From positions 2,657,001 to 2,721,000 of the forward strand of contig NZ_JBBOPI010000001.1 of assembly GCF_038003525.1 (NCBI RefSeq): DNA of 64,000 nucleotides. Reading direction: 5' to 3'. The DNA is from Solibacillus sp. FSL H8-0538. Lineage in GTDB: Bacteria > Bacillota > Bacilli > Bacillales_A > Planococcaceae. Shown piece by piece: positions 26,576 to 35,143 of this stretch; position 1 is the stretch's first letter; each line of letters starts with the position of its first letter. Position numbers and translations under genes: made by a program. The notes under the pieces were generated by a model that saw only the letters and a program-made list of their open reading frames with translations, had not been told where the DNA came from and made no database searches.

Positions 26576-27936
26576 GCTAGTGACACCTCCACTATTTCTA
26601 GGCGAAAAGGGTTGTCCGTAATTTCCATTAGGTGATAAATTGAAAATTCATATACTGGGCCAAACTCAACATCACTAGGCGCGAATGGAAATGCCAGGTT
26701 GCCGGCGGTGGATTTACGATTTTCATAGCCATAATGTAAATACGTTGAACGAACATTTGCACAAATGGCATTTGCCGTTTCCTGATTTTCCGCTAGCACT
26801 TCAAACATTATCCCTACCTCATGCCCCGTAAAAGTTTCTGGCTCCTGCTCACCTAGCACCGCATCTTTTCCGTAGTGATAAAAATTCACCTTGTACGTAT
26901 CTTTCGGGATTTCTGAAAAATACGTTTGCACCTGCTGTAACACTTGTGCTTCTACATCTTCTAGCTGCCCTAACAATAGTGGATCACGAATACCTGCTAG
27001 CACGAACGTACGGTATGCTACTTTACGTGCACCTTCTAACTTAATCTTCATGACGTCACTCGGAATGTACTGACTATTACGCACCTCTACGACACCCTCT
27101 GCTATTTCAGTAAACGTACAGAGCTCTAGGTTTAACATAAAGCCTGGCCCATGCAAAATATACGGGTGTTCCTTTTCGTAAAACGTATGAGCAGCAACAC
27201 TTGTTGGCGTACATTTCCGAATCGGATTTAAAGACTGTACAGTAAAATAATCTTCATATAATGTACCTAAAATACAGTCCTTCGTAGTACCTGGTTCCGC
27301 ACATAATGCCCCACATTCTAAAATTTTTCCGAGATGATACGCCAATCCCTCGTCCATCCCGTGATAAATGCCTAATGCAGCAAAAGGAGATGGGTCATAG
27401 CTTCGACCGCACACGATAATATCGCACCGCTCCTCTAGCGCTCGCAAAATAGGCTCATGTCCCATCTGCGCTACAATTGTTTGTGTATGTAAAATCAATT
27501 CCTCCGTCAGCGGGGGAATATGACGGCTAAGTGGGTTAATTTTTCCCGCTTGATTTGCTTTTATTATTTGCTGTTGATCAAAGTCGGCCCAAATAATCGC
27601 AATTTTCGCCGATTGCTGCTGTTCTTGTAAAATTTCTCTTATAACGTCCATTGTTCGCTCTACATGTGTTTTAGCACCTGCCCCACCGGCCGAACCGATA
27701 ATAACTGGTATTTTATGCTGTAGACCCATTTCAATCATCAGTGATAAGTCTTTTTTCAAGGCAAGTCGGCTTACAATCGATACATTGGCTCCTAATTTAT
27801 GTGGCCCGGCATCGGTTGATCCAGCATCCACTACAATGCCATGAATATCCTGGTCGAATGCTTTTAAAAAGGATGCTACCGGAAAACCGTAGCCAAGCAT
27901 GCCACACGGAGATAAAATATTTACTCCACCCATCAT
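26572..27936 (-). CDS. AtuA-like (DUF1446) protein
   Basis: 454 aa. Acyclic terpene utilisation AtuA family: N-terminal ILSPCGMLGYGFP, VVDAGSTDAGPHKLG at about 35-50, IIGSAGGAGAKTHVERT at about 82-98, ERCDIIVCGRSYDPSPFAALG at about 175-195. AtuA is needed for citronellol/geraniol breakdown in Pseudomonas, but its reaction is unresolved and many members occur in unrelated pathways. Here it pairs with DUF4387 and stands beside a ribokinase and an ABC importer, suggesting a role on the aglycone or a downstream acid. Start at 27936 with GGAGGGA. Confidence 0.85.
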   Translation of the reverse strand: MMGGVNILSPCGMLGYGFPVASFLKAFDQDIHGIVVDAGSTDAGPHKLGANVSIVSRLALKKDLSLMIEMGLQHKIPVIIGSAGGAGAKTHVERTMDVIREILQEQQQSAKIAIIWADFDQQQIIKANQAGKINPLSRHIPPLTEELILHTQTIVAQMGHEPILRALEERCDIIVCGRSYDPSPFAALGIYHGMDEGLAYHLGKILECGALCAEPGTTKDCILGTLYEDYFTVQSLNPIRKCTPTSVAAHTFYEKEHPYILHGPGFMLNLELCTFTEIAEGVVEVRNSQYIPSDVMKIKLEGARKVAYRTFVLAGIRDPLLLGQLEDVEAQVLQQVQTYFSEIPKDTYKVNFYHYGKDAVLGEQEPETFTGHEVGIMFEVLAENQETANAICANVRSTYLHYGYENRKSTAGNLAFPFAPSDVEFGPVYEFSIYHLMEITDNPFRLEIVEVSLA

Positions 27937-27969
27937 CCTATTCCCTCCGTTTCTAGCTAGCTTAAGCAA

Positions 27970-28854
27970 TTAATTATTTTTAAGTTGCCCAAGTCTTGCC
28001 ATGACTTCCGTATTAGAAGGCATGCCACCTTGCGCACCAAATTTTTCAACAGAAATAGATGCGGCACTATTGGCAAATTGAACGGCCTCCTGAAGTTTGT
28101 AGCCCTCACAAATTGCATAAGAAAGCGCCCCGTTAAACGTATCGCCTGCACCAGTTGTATCGATTACTTTTGCGCTATAGCCTTTAACGTGAACAGGCTG
28201 CTCTCCATCATAAAAGTAAGCACCATTACCGCCTAATGTAACAATTACTTTATTTGGATAGTCCTTTACAACCTCTGTAAACAATTTCCCAAAAATTTCT
28301 TCACATTCATTTTCATTCGGCGTTAAATAGGTCACATCTTTTAACCATTTCACATCAAAATATTTTGCGGGTGCAGGGTTTAATAATACCGGCACACCGG
28401 ACTCCTTACATTTCATTAAAATATAGTCCACCGTTGGCACTGGAATTTCAAGTTGTAATACAACGAGCTTACTTTGTGAAATAACAGACCATTGCTGATC
28501 AATTAATGCTTCATCTACATCATAATTTGCTCCTGGTACGACAATGATGCGATTATCCTTTTCATAAAGTAAAATATTCGCAATGCCAGTAGCTTTTTTA
28601 CTAGTGGCTATCCCTTTCACATCTACGTTTTCATTTTCTAAATTGCTATACAATGTCGTGCCAAAGGAATCGTTTCCTACACAGCCAATCATTGCTGTAG
28701 GTGCACCCAGTCGCGCAGCAGCGACAGCCTGATTTGCCCCTTTGCCTCCGGGAATCGTTTCAAAAAATTCGCCCAATACGGTTTGTCCTTGCGTTGGAAA
28801 ATGATTTGTACTGATGACTAAGTCCATATTCAAACTGCCAATGACGGTAATCAA
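27970..28854 (-). CDS. rbsK: Ribokinase
   Basis: 294 aa, PfkB family. N-terminal ITVIGSLNMDLV, the GGKGANQAVAAARLG signature at about 37-51, and the C-terminal DTTGAGDTFNGAL with catalytic aspartate at about 240. Phosphorylates D-ribose to ribose 5-phosphate; other PfkB substrates are possible but similarity to ribokinase is strong. First gene of the operon. The start is TTG at 28854, with AAAGGAGAGGG before it. Confidence 0.9.
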   Translation of the reverse strand: MITVIGSLNMDLVISTNHFPTQGQTVLGEFFETIPGGKGANQAVAAARLGAPTAMIGCVGNDSFGTTLYSNLENENVDVKGIATSKKATGIANILLYEKDNRIIVVPGANYDVDEALIDQQWSVISQSKLVVLQLEIPVPTVDYILMKCKESGVPVLLNPAPAKYFDVKWLKDVTYLTPNENECEEIFGKLFTEVVKDYPNKVIVTLGGNGAYFYDGEQPVHVKGYSAKVIDTTGAGDTFNGALSYAICEGYKLQEAVQFANSAASISVEKFGAQGGMPSNTEVMARLGQLKNN

Positions 28855-28988
28855 TTGTTCCCTCTCCTTTCATGTTGTGCTTCTACGCTGGCGTAACTTT
28901 TTATTTAGAAGCTGTTCAATAGAAAAAACCTAATAATTTTGTAACTGCTTTTGGTTGTGTTCTGATAAATTCTCTCTATTAAAATATG

Positions 28989-29006
28989 TATGTATTCAGT
29001 TACATA
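28989..29006. promoter_or_regulatory. Candidate operator upstream of rbsK
   Basis: Perfect inverted repeat TATGTA-6-TACATA in the 160-base AT-rich leader region before rbsK. No regulator gene is present in the cluster, so its binding protein would be encoded elsewhere. No convincing -35/-10 pair was found beside it. Confidence 0.3.
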
Positions 29007-29017
29007 GATTATGTCTA

Positions 29018-29311
29018 TTTAATAAATTGCTGTACACCAAAATCTGAACTTGACAGCACATTCCACTCCAGGCGGGCGCTTTCCGCGGGCGTGGCTTGAG
29101 CCTCCTCGGGCCAACACGATGTTGATCACGAAGGCGTTGCCACAGGACGTGGCGTTCTTAGCCTTCGATCCTAAACGCTTCGTGCGGGGTCTCATGGCTC
29201 ACGCTTTTCCCGCAGGAGTCGCCGCCTTCCGTTCCATGTGCCTATAAAGTAGTACACCTTCTTTTAAAGTAAAGAACATGTTTTGGTAAAGACCTTTAAT
29301 AAATTGCTGTA
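29018..29311. mobile_element. Stand-alone C1 element between 17-bp direct repeats
   Basis: TTTAATAAATTGCTGTA occurs at 29018-29034 and again at 29295-29311. Between them lies a 260-bp insert with short terminal inverted repeats ACCAAAA/TTTTGGT and a C1-type block (about 29058-29247) that pairs TTCCACTCCAGGCGGGC at one end with GGAGTCGCCGCC..GTTCC at the other and contains the shared core. No transposase is encoded. Confidence 0.65.
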
Positions 29312-29326
29312 ATTAATTTTAAGAAT

Positions 29327-29370
29327 AGAAAGACACAACTCTTCGAAAATAGGGCGAGATGTGTCCTTCT
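29327..29370 (-). repeat. Repeat family B, copy 6 (degenerate)
   Basis: H2 only, with one arm decayed (GACACATCTCGCCC against GAAGAGTTGTGTCTTTCTA). Confidence 0.55.
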
Positions 29371-29371
29371 A

Positions 29372-29505
29372 ATTTTTAACTCTTCTAAAATGAATGAAAA
29401 ATCAACCAGTTCATTGATTCGCAAAGCCATGTTATCTTTTGGCACAACAATATCGTAAATTGCCATAAACGTGCTTAAGTTGAGTGTTTCTTGGTTTGAA
29501 ATCAT
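29372..29505 (-). pseudogene. N-terminal fragment of IS1182 transposase
   Basis: Codes ISNQETLNLSTFMAIYDIVVPKDNM.. and ..FSFILEEL before diverging into repeat B. It is the same N-terminal piece as at 17765-17925; the rest of the transposase is absent. Confidence 0.7.
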
Positions 29506-29572
29506 CGGAGTACTACTTGTAATTCGTTCCTTTTAGTAGATAAGAGAATGTTACATTCATTCTTAGCGTTTA

Positions 29573-29840
29573 CAAGTTGATTGGAGTGGAGGCGACGACT
29601 TCTAGGGGATTAGCGAGCAGCCTGAGACCCTGGACTGAGGCCGACACGAAGTTGGTCACAAAGGCGTTGCCACAAGGACGTGGCGTACTTAGCCTTTGTT
29701 CCTTTACTCTCCTGAAGCGGCTCAAGGCTCGCCCCCAGAAAAGCGTTCGCCGCAACGGAAATCAACGACATCGAAGAAAAAAGCCAGTTCTTCAACGATG
29801 CCTCGTTCAAGAACTGACTTAACTCTTTAATGACTTTTTC
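29573..29840. repeat. Repeat C2, copy c, with element end
   Basis: Third copy of C2 (TTGATTGGAGTGGAGG at 29578, core near 29638-29702, terminal hairpin AGCCAGTTCTTCAACG.. near 29782), followed by ACTTTTTCAGTG, the IS1182-type end sequence. It closes the debris between the accessory operon and hflC. Confidence 0.7.
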
Positions 29841-29879
29841 AGTGCTGTCGCAATTGACAGCCTCTTTCGTTTAAATAAA

Positions 29880-30902
29880 TTATTCTACATAACCAGATAA
29901 TAACTTCGCATATGGTGAATCAGATGGAAGAATAATAACCGTATCCTCACCAATCGTTTTCTTATAAGACTCTAATGTTCGGTAAAGCGAGTAAAACTCT
30001 GGATCCTTTGAAAATGCCTCATTATAAATTTTAGCCGCCTGTGACTCACCTTCCGCTTGAATTAGCGCTGCGTCTTTGTTCGCAGTAGCGAGCAACTCCT
30101 GCACTTGACGATCCGTTTGAGCTTCAATACGGCGTTTATCCGCGTCTCCTTCAGATAAATATGTTTGTGAAGTCGTTTCACGCTCGGATACCATTCGCGT
30201 ATAAACAGATTGTTCATTTTCAGCAGGTAAATCGATACGGCGAATACGTACATCCATTACTTCAATGCCATAATCATCCTTTGCTAAGAACTCATTTACT
30301 CGTGCTGTCACACGATCATTAATACTGCCTCGTGAAGAATTTTCATCACTAATAATATCATCATAGTCTAGCTGTCCAAGCTCAGTGCGGATAACCGAAT
30401 AAATAAACTCCTCCATACGCGATTCCGCATTAACTAATGTCCCTGCATTTGAAATCAATGCCTTTGGATCGGTTACACGCCAAACTGCATAGTTATCAAT
30501 AATAATACGCTTTTTATCAAATGTACTAATTTCTTCCTCCGTCATATCATAGGTCATTAAATTTTTCGGTAGCGTTGTGACACTTTGAATGAATGGAATT
30601 TTCATATGAAGTCCCGGCTCACGCTCATATTTCACTACTTCACCGAACTGACGAACAACCTTATATTCGCTTTCCTTTACAACATAGAGATTGGCTATCA
30701 AAATAACGAATACAGCGAATAATACCGTTACTACAATGCCTGATGCCATCCATTGACGCATGTTAACTGGCTTTTTCGGGGCTTTTGACTTGTTACTCGT
30801 TGGTTCTTCCATATCAACCACTTTGCCTGGCTTGTTATTTTTATTCGCAAATAATTTGCGGATGAATTTTTCTAAGTCGCCGTCAAAATTATTATTGCTC
30901 AT
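29880..30902 (-). CDS. hflC: Protease modulator HflC
   Basis: 340 aa. SPFH/prohibitin-domain protein with one N-terminal membrane anchor (about 50-72) after a Lys-rich cytoplasmic tail, then the band-7 domain (SEYKVVRQFGEVVKYEREPGL) and a coiled coil. With HflK it forms a large membrane complex around FtsH. The N-terminal tail is longer than in E. coli HflC. The start overlaps the hflK stop by one base. Confidence 0.9.
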   Translation of the reverse strand: MSNNNFDGDLEKFIRKLFANKNNKPGKVVDMEEPTSNKSKAPKKPVNMRQWMASGIVVTVLFAVFVILIANLYVVKESEYKVVRQFGEVVKYEREPGLHMKIPFIQSVTTLPKNLMTYDMTEEEISTFDKKRIIIDNYAVWRVTDPKALISNAGTLVNAESRMEEFIYSVIRTELGQLDYDDIISDENSSRGSINDRVTARVNEFLAKDDYGIEVMDVRIRRIDLPAENEQSVYTRMVSERETTSQTYLSEGDADKRRIEAQTDRQVQELLATANKDAALIQAEGESQAAKIYNEAFSKDPEFYSLYRTLESYKKTIGEDTVIILPSDSPYAKLLSGYVE

Positions 30903-31852
30903 TAGTTGCCACTCCCTTCTGTTGTTTTAGGTTGCGTCGATTGAATCGGCAAGTATTTCAACGTATCTCCACCGTCATCATTCATAATGTAAATTTGAGC
31001 AGTTGGAAGTACTGCTTCTAATGTTTCAATGACTAAACGCTCACGCGTAATTGCTTTGTTCCCGCTGTACTGCTCGTATAACTTATTAAATACCGCTACT
31101 TCCCCTTCAGCTTGTTGAATACGCGCTGTTTTTTGCCCTTCAGCTTTTGAAATAATGGCATCCTTTTCCCCTTGCGCCTCACTTAACCGTTTATTTTCAT
31201 ATTTTTTTGCTTCATTTATTTTGGTGTTTTTGGTTTCACGTGCATCTGTTACCGCTGTGAAGGCTGCGCGCACTTCCGCGTTTGGTAATTCTACGTCCTG
31301 TAGCTTGACGCCAAGTACACTAATTCCAATATCATATTTTTCGATTAATGAAATAAGTAAATCACGTGTATTCGCTTCGATATCTGCTTTTCCATCTGTT
31401 AATGCCGCATCAATTTTCGAGCTTCCGATAATTGAACGAATTGCACTGGAAGTAGCACTATGCAAAATTTCCTGCGGGTTTTGTGAATTAAATAAATATT
31501 TTTTCGGATCGCTAATTTTCCACTGTACGACTAGATCGGTTAATACAATGAATTCATCGCCCGTAATCATTTTCGTTTCCTTATCAAATGCTTCGAGTGT
31601 TCCGTCAGCATTTTGCTTGTAACCAAACTGCAGACTGAGTGTTTCTTTCTTTAAAATCTCAGCCCTTTGAATCGGCCACGGAAGCTTAAAATGCAACCCT
31701 GAGTCCGTAACCATATCATCTGCACGACCAAATGTAATGACGACCGCTTGTTCAGATTCATCAACCGTATACCAAGATGTTAATGCTGCTATTAAACCAA
31801 CGACAACAAAAACCCCAAGGCCAAACGTTAACATTGTACGTTTAACGCTCAT
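30902..31852 (-). CDS. hflK: FtsH modulator HflK
   Basis: 316 aa. N-terminal membrane anchor (about 5-27), SPFH domain (ESEQAVVITFGRADDMVTDSGLHFKLPWPIQ), and a long Lys/Glu/Ala-rich coiled coil from about 205 (TDARETKNTKINEAKKYENK). Shorter at the N-terminus than E. coli HflK. Start at 31852 (MSVKRTM) with GAGGGGG upstream. Forms hflKC with the following gene; in B. subtilis polA is next to phoR and no such pair lies here. Confidence 0.9.
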   Translation of the reverse strand: MSVKRTMLTFGLGVFVVVGLIAALTSWYTVDESEQAVVITFGRADDMVTDSGLHFKLPWPIQRAEILKKETLSLQFGYKQNADGTLEAFDKETKMITGDEFIVLTDLVVQWKISDPKKYLFNSQNPQEILHSATSSAIRSIIGSSKIDAALTDGKADIEANTRDLLISLIEKYDIGISVLGVKLQDVELPNAEVRAAFTAVTDARETKNTKINEAKKYENKRLSEAQGEKDAIISKAEGQKTARIQQAEGEVAVFNKLYEQYSGNKAITRERLVIETLEAVLPTAQIYIMNDDGGDTLKYLPIQSTQPKTTEGSGN

Positions 31853-31933
31853 GTTTCTTCCCCCTCTATATGTACTGTTTTTTATTCCCAATTCATTTAC
31901 GAGTCAAACGTTGGAAAAGTTTCACAAAAACGC

Positions 31934-31970
31934 AAAAAATAGTGAACAGTTAAACTGTCCACTATTTTTT
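31934..31970. terminator. Bidirectional terminator between phoR and hflK
   Basis: AAAAAATAGTG-ACAGT pairs with ACTGT-CACTATTTTTT; a strong stem with A and T runs. Confidence 0.82.
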
Positions 31971-32069
31971 ATTATCGCTAGAATATGCGAATATTTGAAA
32001 CAGGGGGTTTCTATTACTTAACTTATCACCCGAATATAAATTTCTAGTATCAGCTTTGTAAATAAATTG

Positions 32070-33617
32070 TTAAGACTTCTTATCCAGAGGTAATAAAACT
32101 TTAATGCATGTTCCTTTTCCCACTTCGCTTGTCAATTGAATTTTCCCGTGATGCGCCTCCACTAAATGTTTCACAATCGATAACCCAAGCCCGGTTCCAC
32201 CTGAGTCACGGCTACGTGCTCGATCAACGCGATAAAAACGTTCAAACACACGTGGTATTTCACTTTTTTCAATTCCAATTCCTTGGTCATTTACTTCAAC
32301 AATCCCGTAAGCATCTGAAGTACTAATTCGCAATGATACCGTTTTCCCTTCTTTTGAATAGGAAATCGCATTATTTATTAAGTTTGTGAAAATTTGAATG
32401 AGACGATTTGCATCGCCAATTACGTGTACATCCTTCGAGATATCCACATCGAACTGCATATCTTTGTTATCAAGTTGCGTGCTGGTCAGATCCATCGCTC
32501 GAATCAACACATCCTGCAAGCTTGTCGACGTTACATCCAACGAAAAACCGTGACGTTCAATTTTAGAAAGCTCCAGTAAATCATTTACTAGCATTTGCAG
32601 GCGATTACTTTCTTGATAAATAATTTCTAAAAATGATAGCAGCATTTGCTCATCTTTAAAAGCTCCATCCAGTAATGTTTCAGAGAAGCCTTTAATCGAA
32701 GTAATCGGCGTGCGTAGCTCATGCGAAACATTTGCAACAAAGTCTTTTCGAATTTGCTCTAAACGTATTAACTCACTCACATCATGCATAACGATGACTA
32801 CACCTAACCAGCGTCCATGTTCACCCATAACTGGCGCACCATATGCTTGCTTGTATAATATCTCTTGCTGTATTTCCATTTCTAACTGCTGTCTATATGG
32901 CATTTCCGTTAAAAATACATGATCAATAAATTCCTCTAGCTGTACAGGCAAGCCAAGCATTAAAAAGCTTTTGCCACTAACGTCCTCATAGTCTATATCA
33001 AAGCGTTGTAAAAACTTTTTATTGACAATGGATACTTGGCCTTCACGGTCAATCATCATGAGGGCACTACCCATATTTTCGATTAGCGTTTTGAGACGTT
33101 CTTCTTCGATTTCACGTGTTTTTGTAATATCCTGTAAGTTTCGCGCCAAAATATTAATCGAATTCCGCAGCTCAACAACAGTTTTTGGCCCATTAGCAAA
33201 AGCCCGCGCGCGGTAATTCCCAATTGCAAGCTCTCTTGCTGTGCGCGTGACATTTACAATTGGCTCCACGAAATTGTGAACAACTCTGTTCGATACGATG
33301 CCAATTAATACAAAGGCCGCAACCATTAACAAAGTAAGTACAACTACTAAACGGTTTTGCATCGGCTGAAATTGTTCCTGTTCCGTACTAATTATAAAAG
33401 TTTCTAAAAGCGCTTGACGGTCGACTTCTGACAACGTGATATTACGCTCATCAATAACTTGCTCCAGTTGCGCTTGTGACGTTTCTGCTGTTATATCAAC
33501 ATATTCTTCCACATAAAATGGAAAAAGCTGACCTATGACAAGACCTAGGACAGCTAAGATGGATCCGACTAGAAAAATAAATGAATAAAATAAACGACTA
33601 GTCATTGATTTCATCAT
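32070..33617 (-). CDS. phoR: Phosphate-responsive sensor histidine kinase PhoR
   Basis: 515 aa. N-terminal membrane segment, extracytoplasmic loop (about 33-90), second membrane segment (about 91-110), HAMP, PAS (about 175-280), then HisKA with the phosphorylated histidine in VSHELRTPITSIKGF and a HATPase domain (NLINNAISYSKEG; DQGIGI; GGTGLGLSIV). Phosphorylates PhoP under phosphate limitation. Overlaps phoP by four bases. Confidence 0.92.
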   Translation of the reverse strand: MMKSMTSRLFYSFIFLVGSILAVLGLVIGQLFPFYVEEYVDITAETSQAQLEQVIDERNITLSEVDRQALLETFIISTEQEQFQPMQNRLVVVLTLLMVAAFVLIGIVSNRVVHNFVEPIVNVTRTARELAIGNYRARAFANGPKTVVELRNSINILARNLQDITKTREIEEERLKTLIENMGSALMMIDREGQVSIVNKKFLQRFDIDYEDVSGKSFLMLGLPVQLEEFIDHVFLTEMPYRQQLEMEIQQEILYKQAYGAPVMGEHGRWLGVVIVMHDVSELIRLEQIRKDFVANVSHELRTPITSIKGFSETLLDGAFKDEQMLLSFLEIIYQESNRLQMLVNDLLELSKIERHGFSLDVTSTSLQDVLIRAMDLTSTQLDNKDMQFDVDISKDVHVIGDANRLIQIFTNLINNAISYSKEGKTVSLRISTSDAYGIVEVNDQGIGIEKSEIPRVFERFYRVDRARSRDSGGTGLGLSIVKHLVEAHHGKIQLTSEVGKGTCIKVLLPLDKKS

Positions 33618-34324
33618 TTTTTTGGCTCCTCAAATTTATAACCTAATCCTCGAATCGTTTTGATGAAGACCGGTTTTCTACTGTTTTCTTCAATTTTGTC
33701 GCGTAAATGACTAATATGTACGTCAACAATACGTGTATCACCAGCAAAGTCATAATTCCATACTGCACTTAATAGCTGATCACGTGTTAATACGCGGTTT
33801 TTATTTTCTAATAAATATACAAGTAACTCAAATTCCTTCGGTGTAAATTCCAATACTTCCACATCCAAAAATGCTTCAAAGCGTTCTGGATAAACATGTA
33901 AATCACCAAATGAATAGATAAGCTCTGCCGGTTCTTCAACTTCTTCTACAACCGGAGCAGAGAATCGACGTAGCACTGCCTTTACGCGTGCAATGACCTC
34001 ACGAGGACTAAACGGCTTTGTCATGTAATCGTCTGCCCCTAGTTCCAGTCCAAGTACTTTATCAAACTCATCATCACGAGCCGTTAGCATAATGATTGGA
34101 ATATTTTTACGTAAACGACGGAGCTCTTTGCATACTTCCATTCCATCTAAAATTGGCAACATTAAATCAAGCAACATTAAATCTGGGGACTGTTTTATCG
34201 CCGTATCTAATCCCGCTTGCCCATCATGTGCCAATAAGACTGAAAATCCCGCCTGTTCCAAATTATATTTTAATAAGGTAGCTATCGAAATTTCATCTTC
34301 TACTACTAAAACTGTTTTTACCAT
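33614..34324 (-). CDS. phoP: Phosphate regulon response regulator PhoP
   Basis: 236 aa. Receiver domain with VVEDE (acidic pocket), phospho-acceptor Asp in DLMLLDLMLP (about 51-54) and Lys in MTKPFSPRE, then an OmpR-type winged helix (FTPKEFELLVYLLENKNRVLTRDQLL). Start at 34324 (MVKTVLVV) with GGAGGAA. Confidence 0.94.
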   Translation of the reverse strand: MVKTVLVVEDEISIATLLKYNLEQAGFSVLLAHDGQAGLDTAIKQSPDLMLLDLMLPILDGMEVCKELRRLRKNIPIIMLTARDDEFDKVLGLELGADDYMTKPFSPREVIARVKAVLRRFSAPVVEEVEEPAELIYSFGDLHVYPERFEAFLDVEVLEFTPKEFELLVYLLENKNRVLTRDQLLSAVWNYDFAGDTRIVDVHISHLRDKIEENSRKPVFIKTIRGLGYKFEEPKK

Positions 34325-34380
34325 GTATGGTTCCTCCAAAATCGACTTGAAACCCCCATTTCAAATCTATGAACTATCAC

Positions 34381-34815
34381 TTAATATGGAGGGGATACCT
34401 TAAATATGCCCTCTACAATCGGCTGCTTGTCTGCATTAAATGCCCTCACACTAACATCGATTACGTGCTGTTTTGCATCTACATGTTCCACTTGAAGCAT
34501 GAAATCTATCGTTTCATAATGAAAGACAGGATTTAAAAACTTTAGGTTTTGCTCACGAATGTGCGAACCTGGGCCTGGCATATGCTTTGAAATGGCAGAA
34601 GTAATAATACCATTTAACATAATGGCGGGTACAATAGGTTTTTCAAAAGGTGTACTTGCCGCGTAATCATGCTGAATATAAAGAGGATTACTATCGTTTG
34701 TTAGACCTAAATATAATAGTAAATCTTTATCTTCGATTGTTTCTGTTAAATGCAATTTTTCCCCTACTAGTATTTCTTCAACTTTTTTGCCTAATTTCCC
34801 ATTTTTTCGTAACAA
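34381..34815 (-). CDS. MaoC-like hot-dog dehydratase
   Basis: 144 aa. MaoC/(R)-specific enoyl-CoA hydratase fold; the hydratase motif region shows LTNDSNPLYIQHDYAASTPF at about 37-56, with the D..N.(P)...D pattern. A partner acyl-CoA is likely but not known. The start appears to be TTG at 34815, 11 bases after AAAAGGGG. Lies between mdh and phoP, a place where such genes occur in some Bacillales. Confidence 0.78.
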   Translation of the reverse strand: MLRKNGKLGKKVEEILVGEKLHLTETIEDKDLLLYLGLTNDSNPLYIQHDYAASTPFEKPIVPAIMLNGIITSAISKHMPGPGSHIREQNLKFLNPVFHYETIDFMLQVEHVDAKQHVIDVSVRAFNADKQPIVEGIFKVSPPY

Positions 34816-34910
34816 ATTATGCGCAACCCCTTTTATTTGAGATTACCTTCATAGTAACAATTTTTTCAGAAAAGTACAATTATGTATATCAAACCTTTTA
34901 TAGATAGAAG

Positions 34911-35095
34911 GAACAAAAGCGCTAAAGCGCCTGTTTAGCCCCGACAGCTGCTTGCGAGCCCGAAGCGAAAGTAAACGCTCCACCACTTTCGCCCGAGGGA
35001 TCGAAGCGACCTCGAGGGGCTGGCGCTTTAGCCTAGACGTTTCATTTACTTTTTTGAAAGTTATCCACATGGCGAAATTTTATAATTTCCTTAAC
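34911..35095. repeat. Repeat family A, copy 3
   Basis: Close copy of 3343-3526: the same long stem (GCTAAAGCGCC..AGCCCC with GGGGCT..GGCGCTTTAGC), the same tail, and again a perfect DnaA box TTATCCACA at 35061-35069. The central segment differs (GAAAGTAAACGCTCCACCACTTTC forms its own short hairpin). Confidence 0.85.
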
Positions 35096-35102
35096 AAAAA
35101 TA

Positions 35103-35139
35103 AAGCACTCCCTGTTCAAAATTGAACAAGAAGTGCCTT
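35103..35139 (-). terminator. mdh terminator
   Basis: GGCACT-CTTGTTCAA pairs with TTGAACA-GGAGTGC on the minus strand, followed by TTTATTTTT. Confidence 0.82.
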
Positions 35140-35143
35140 AGTT

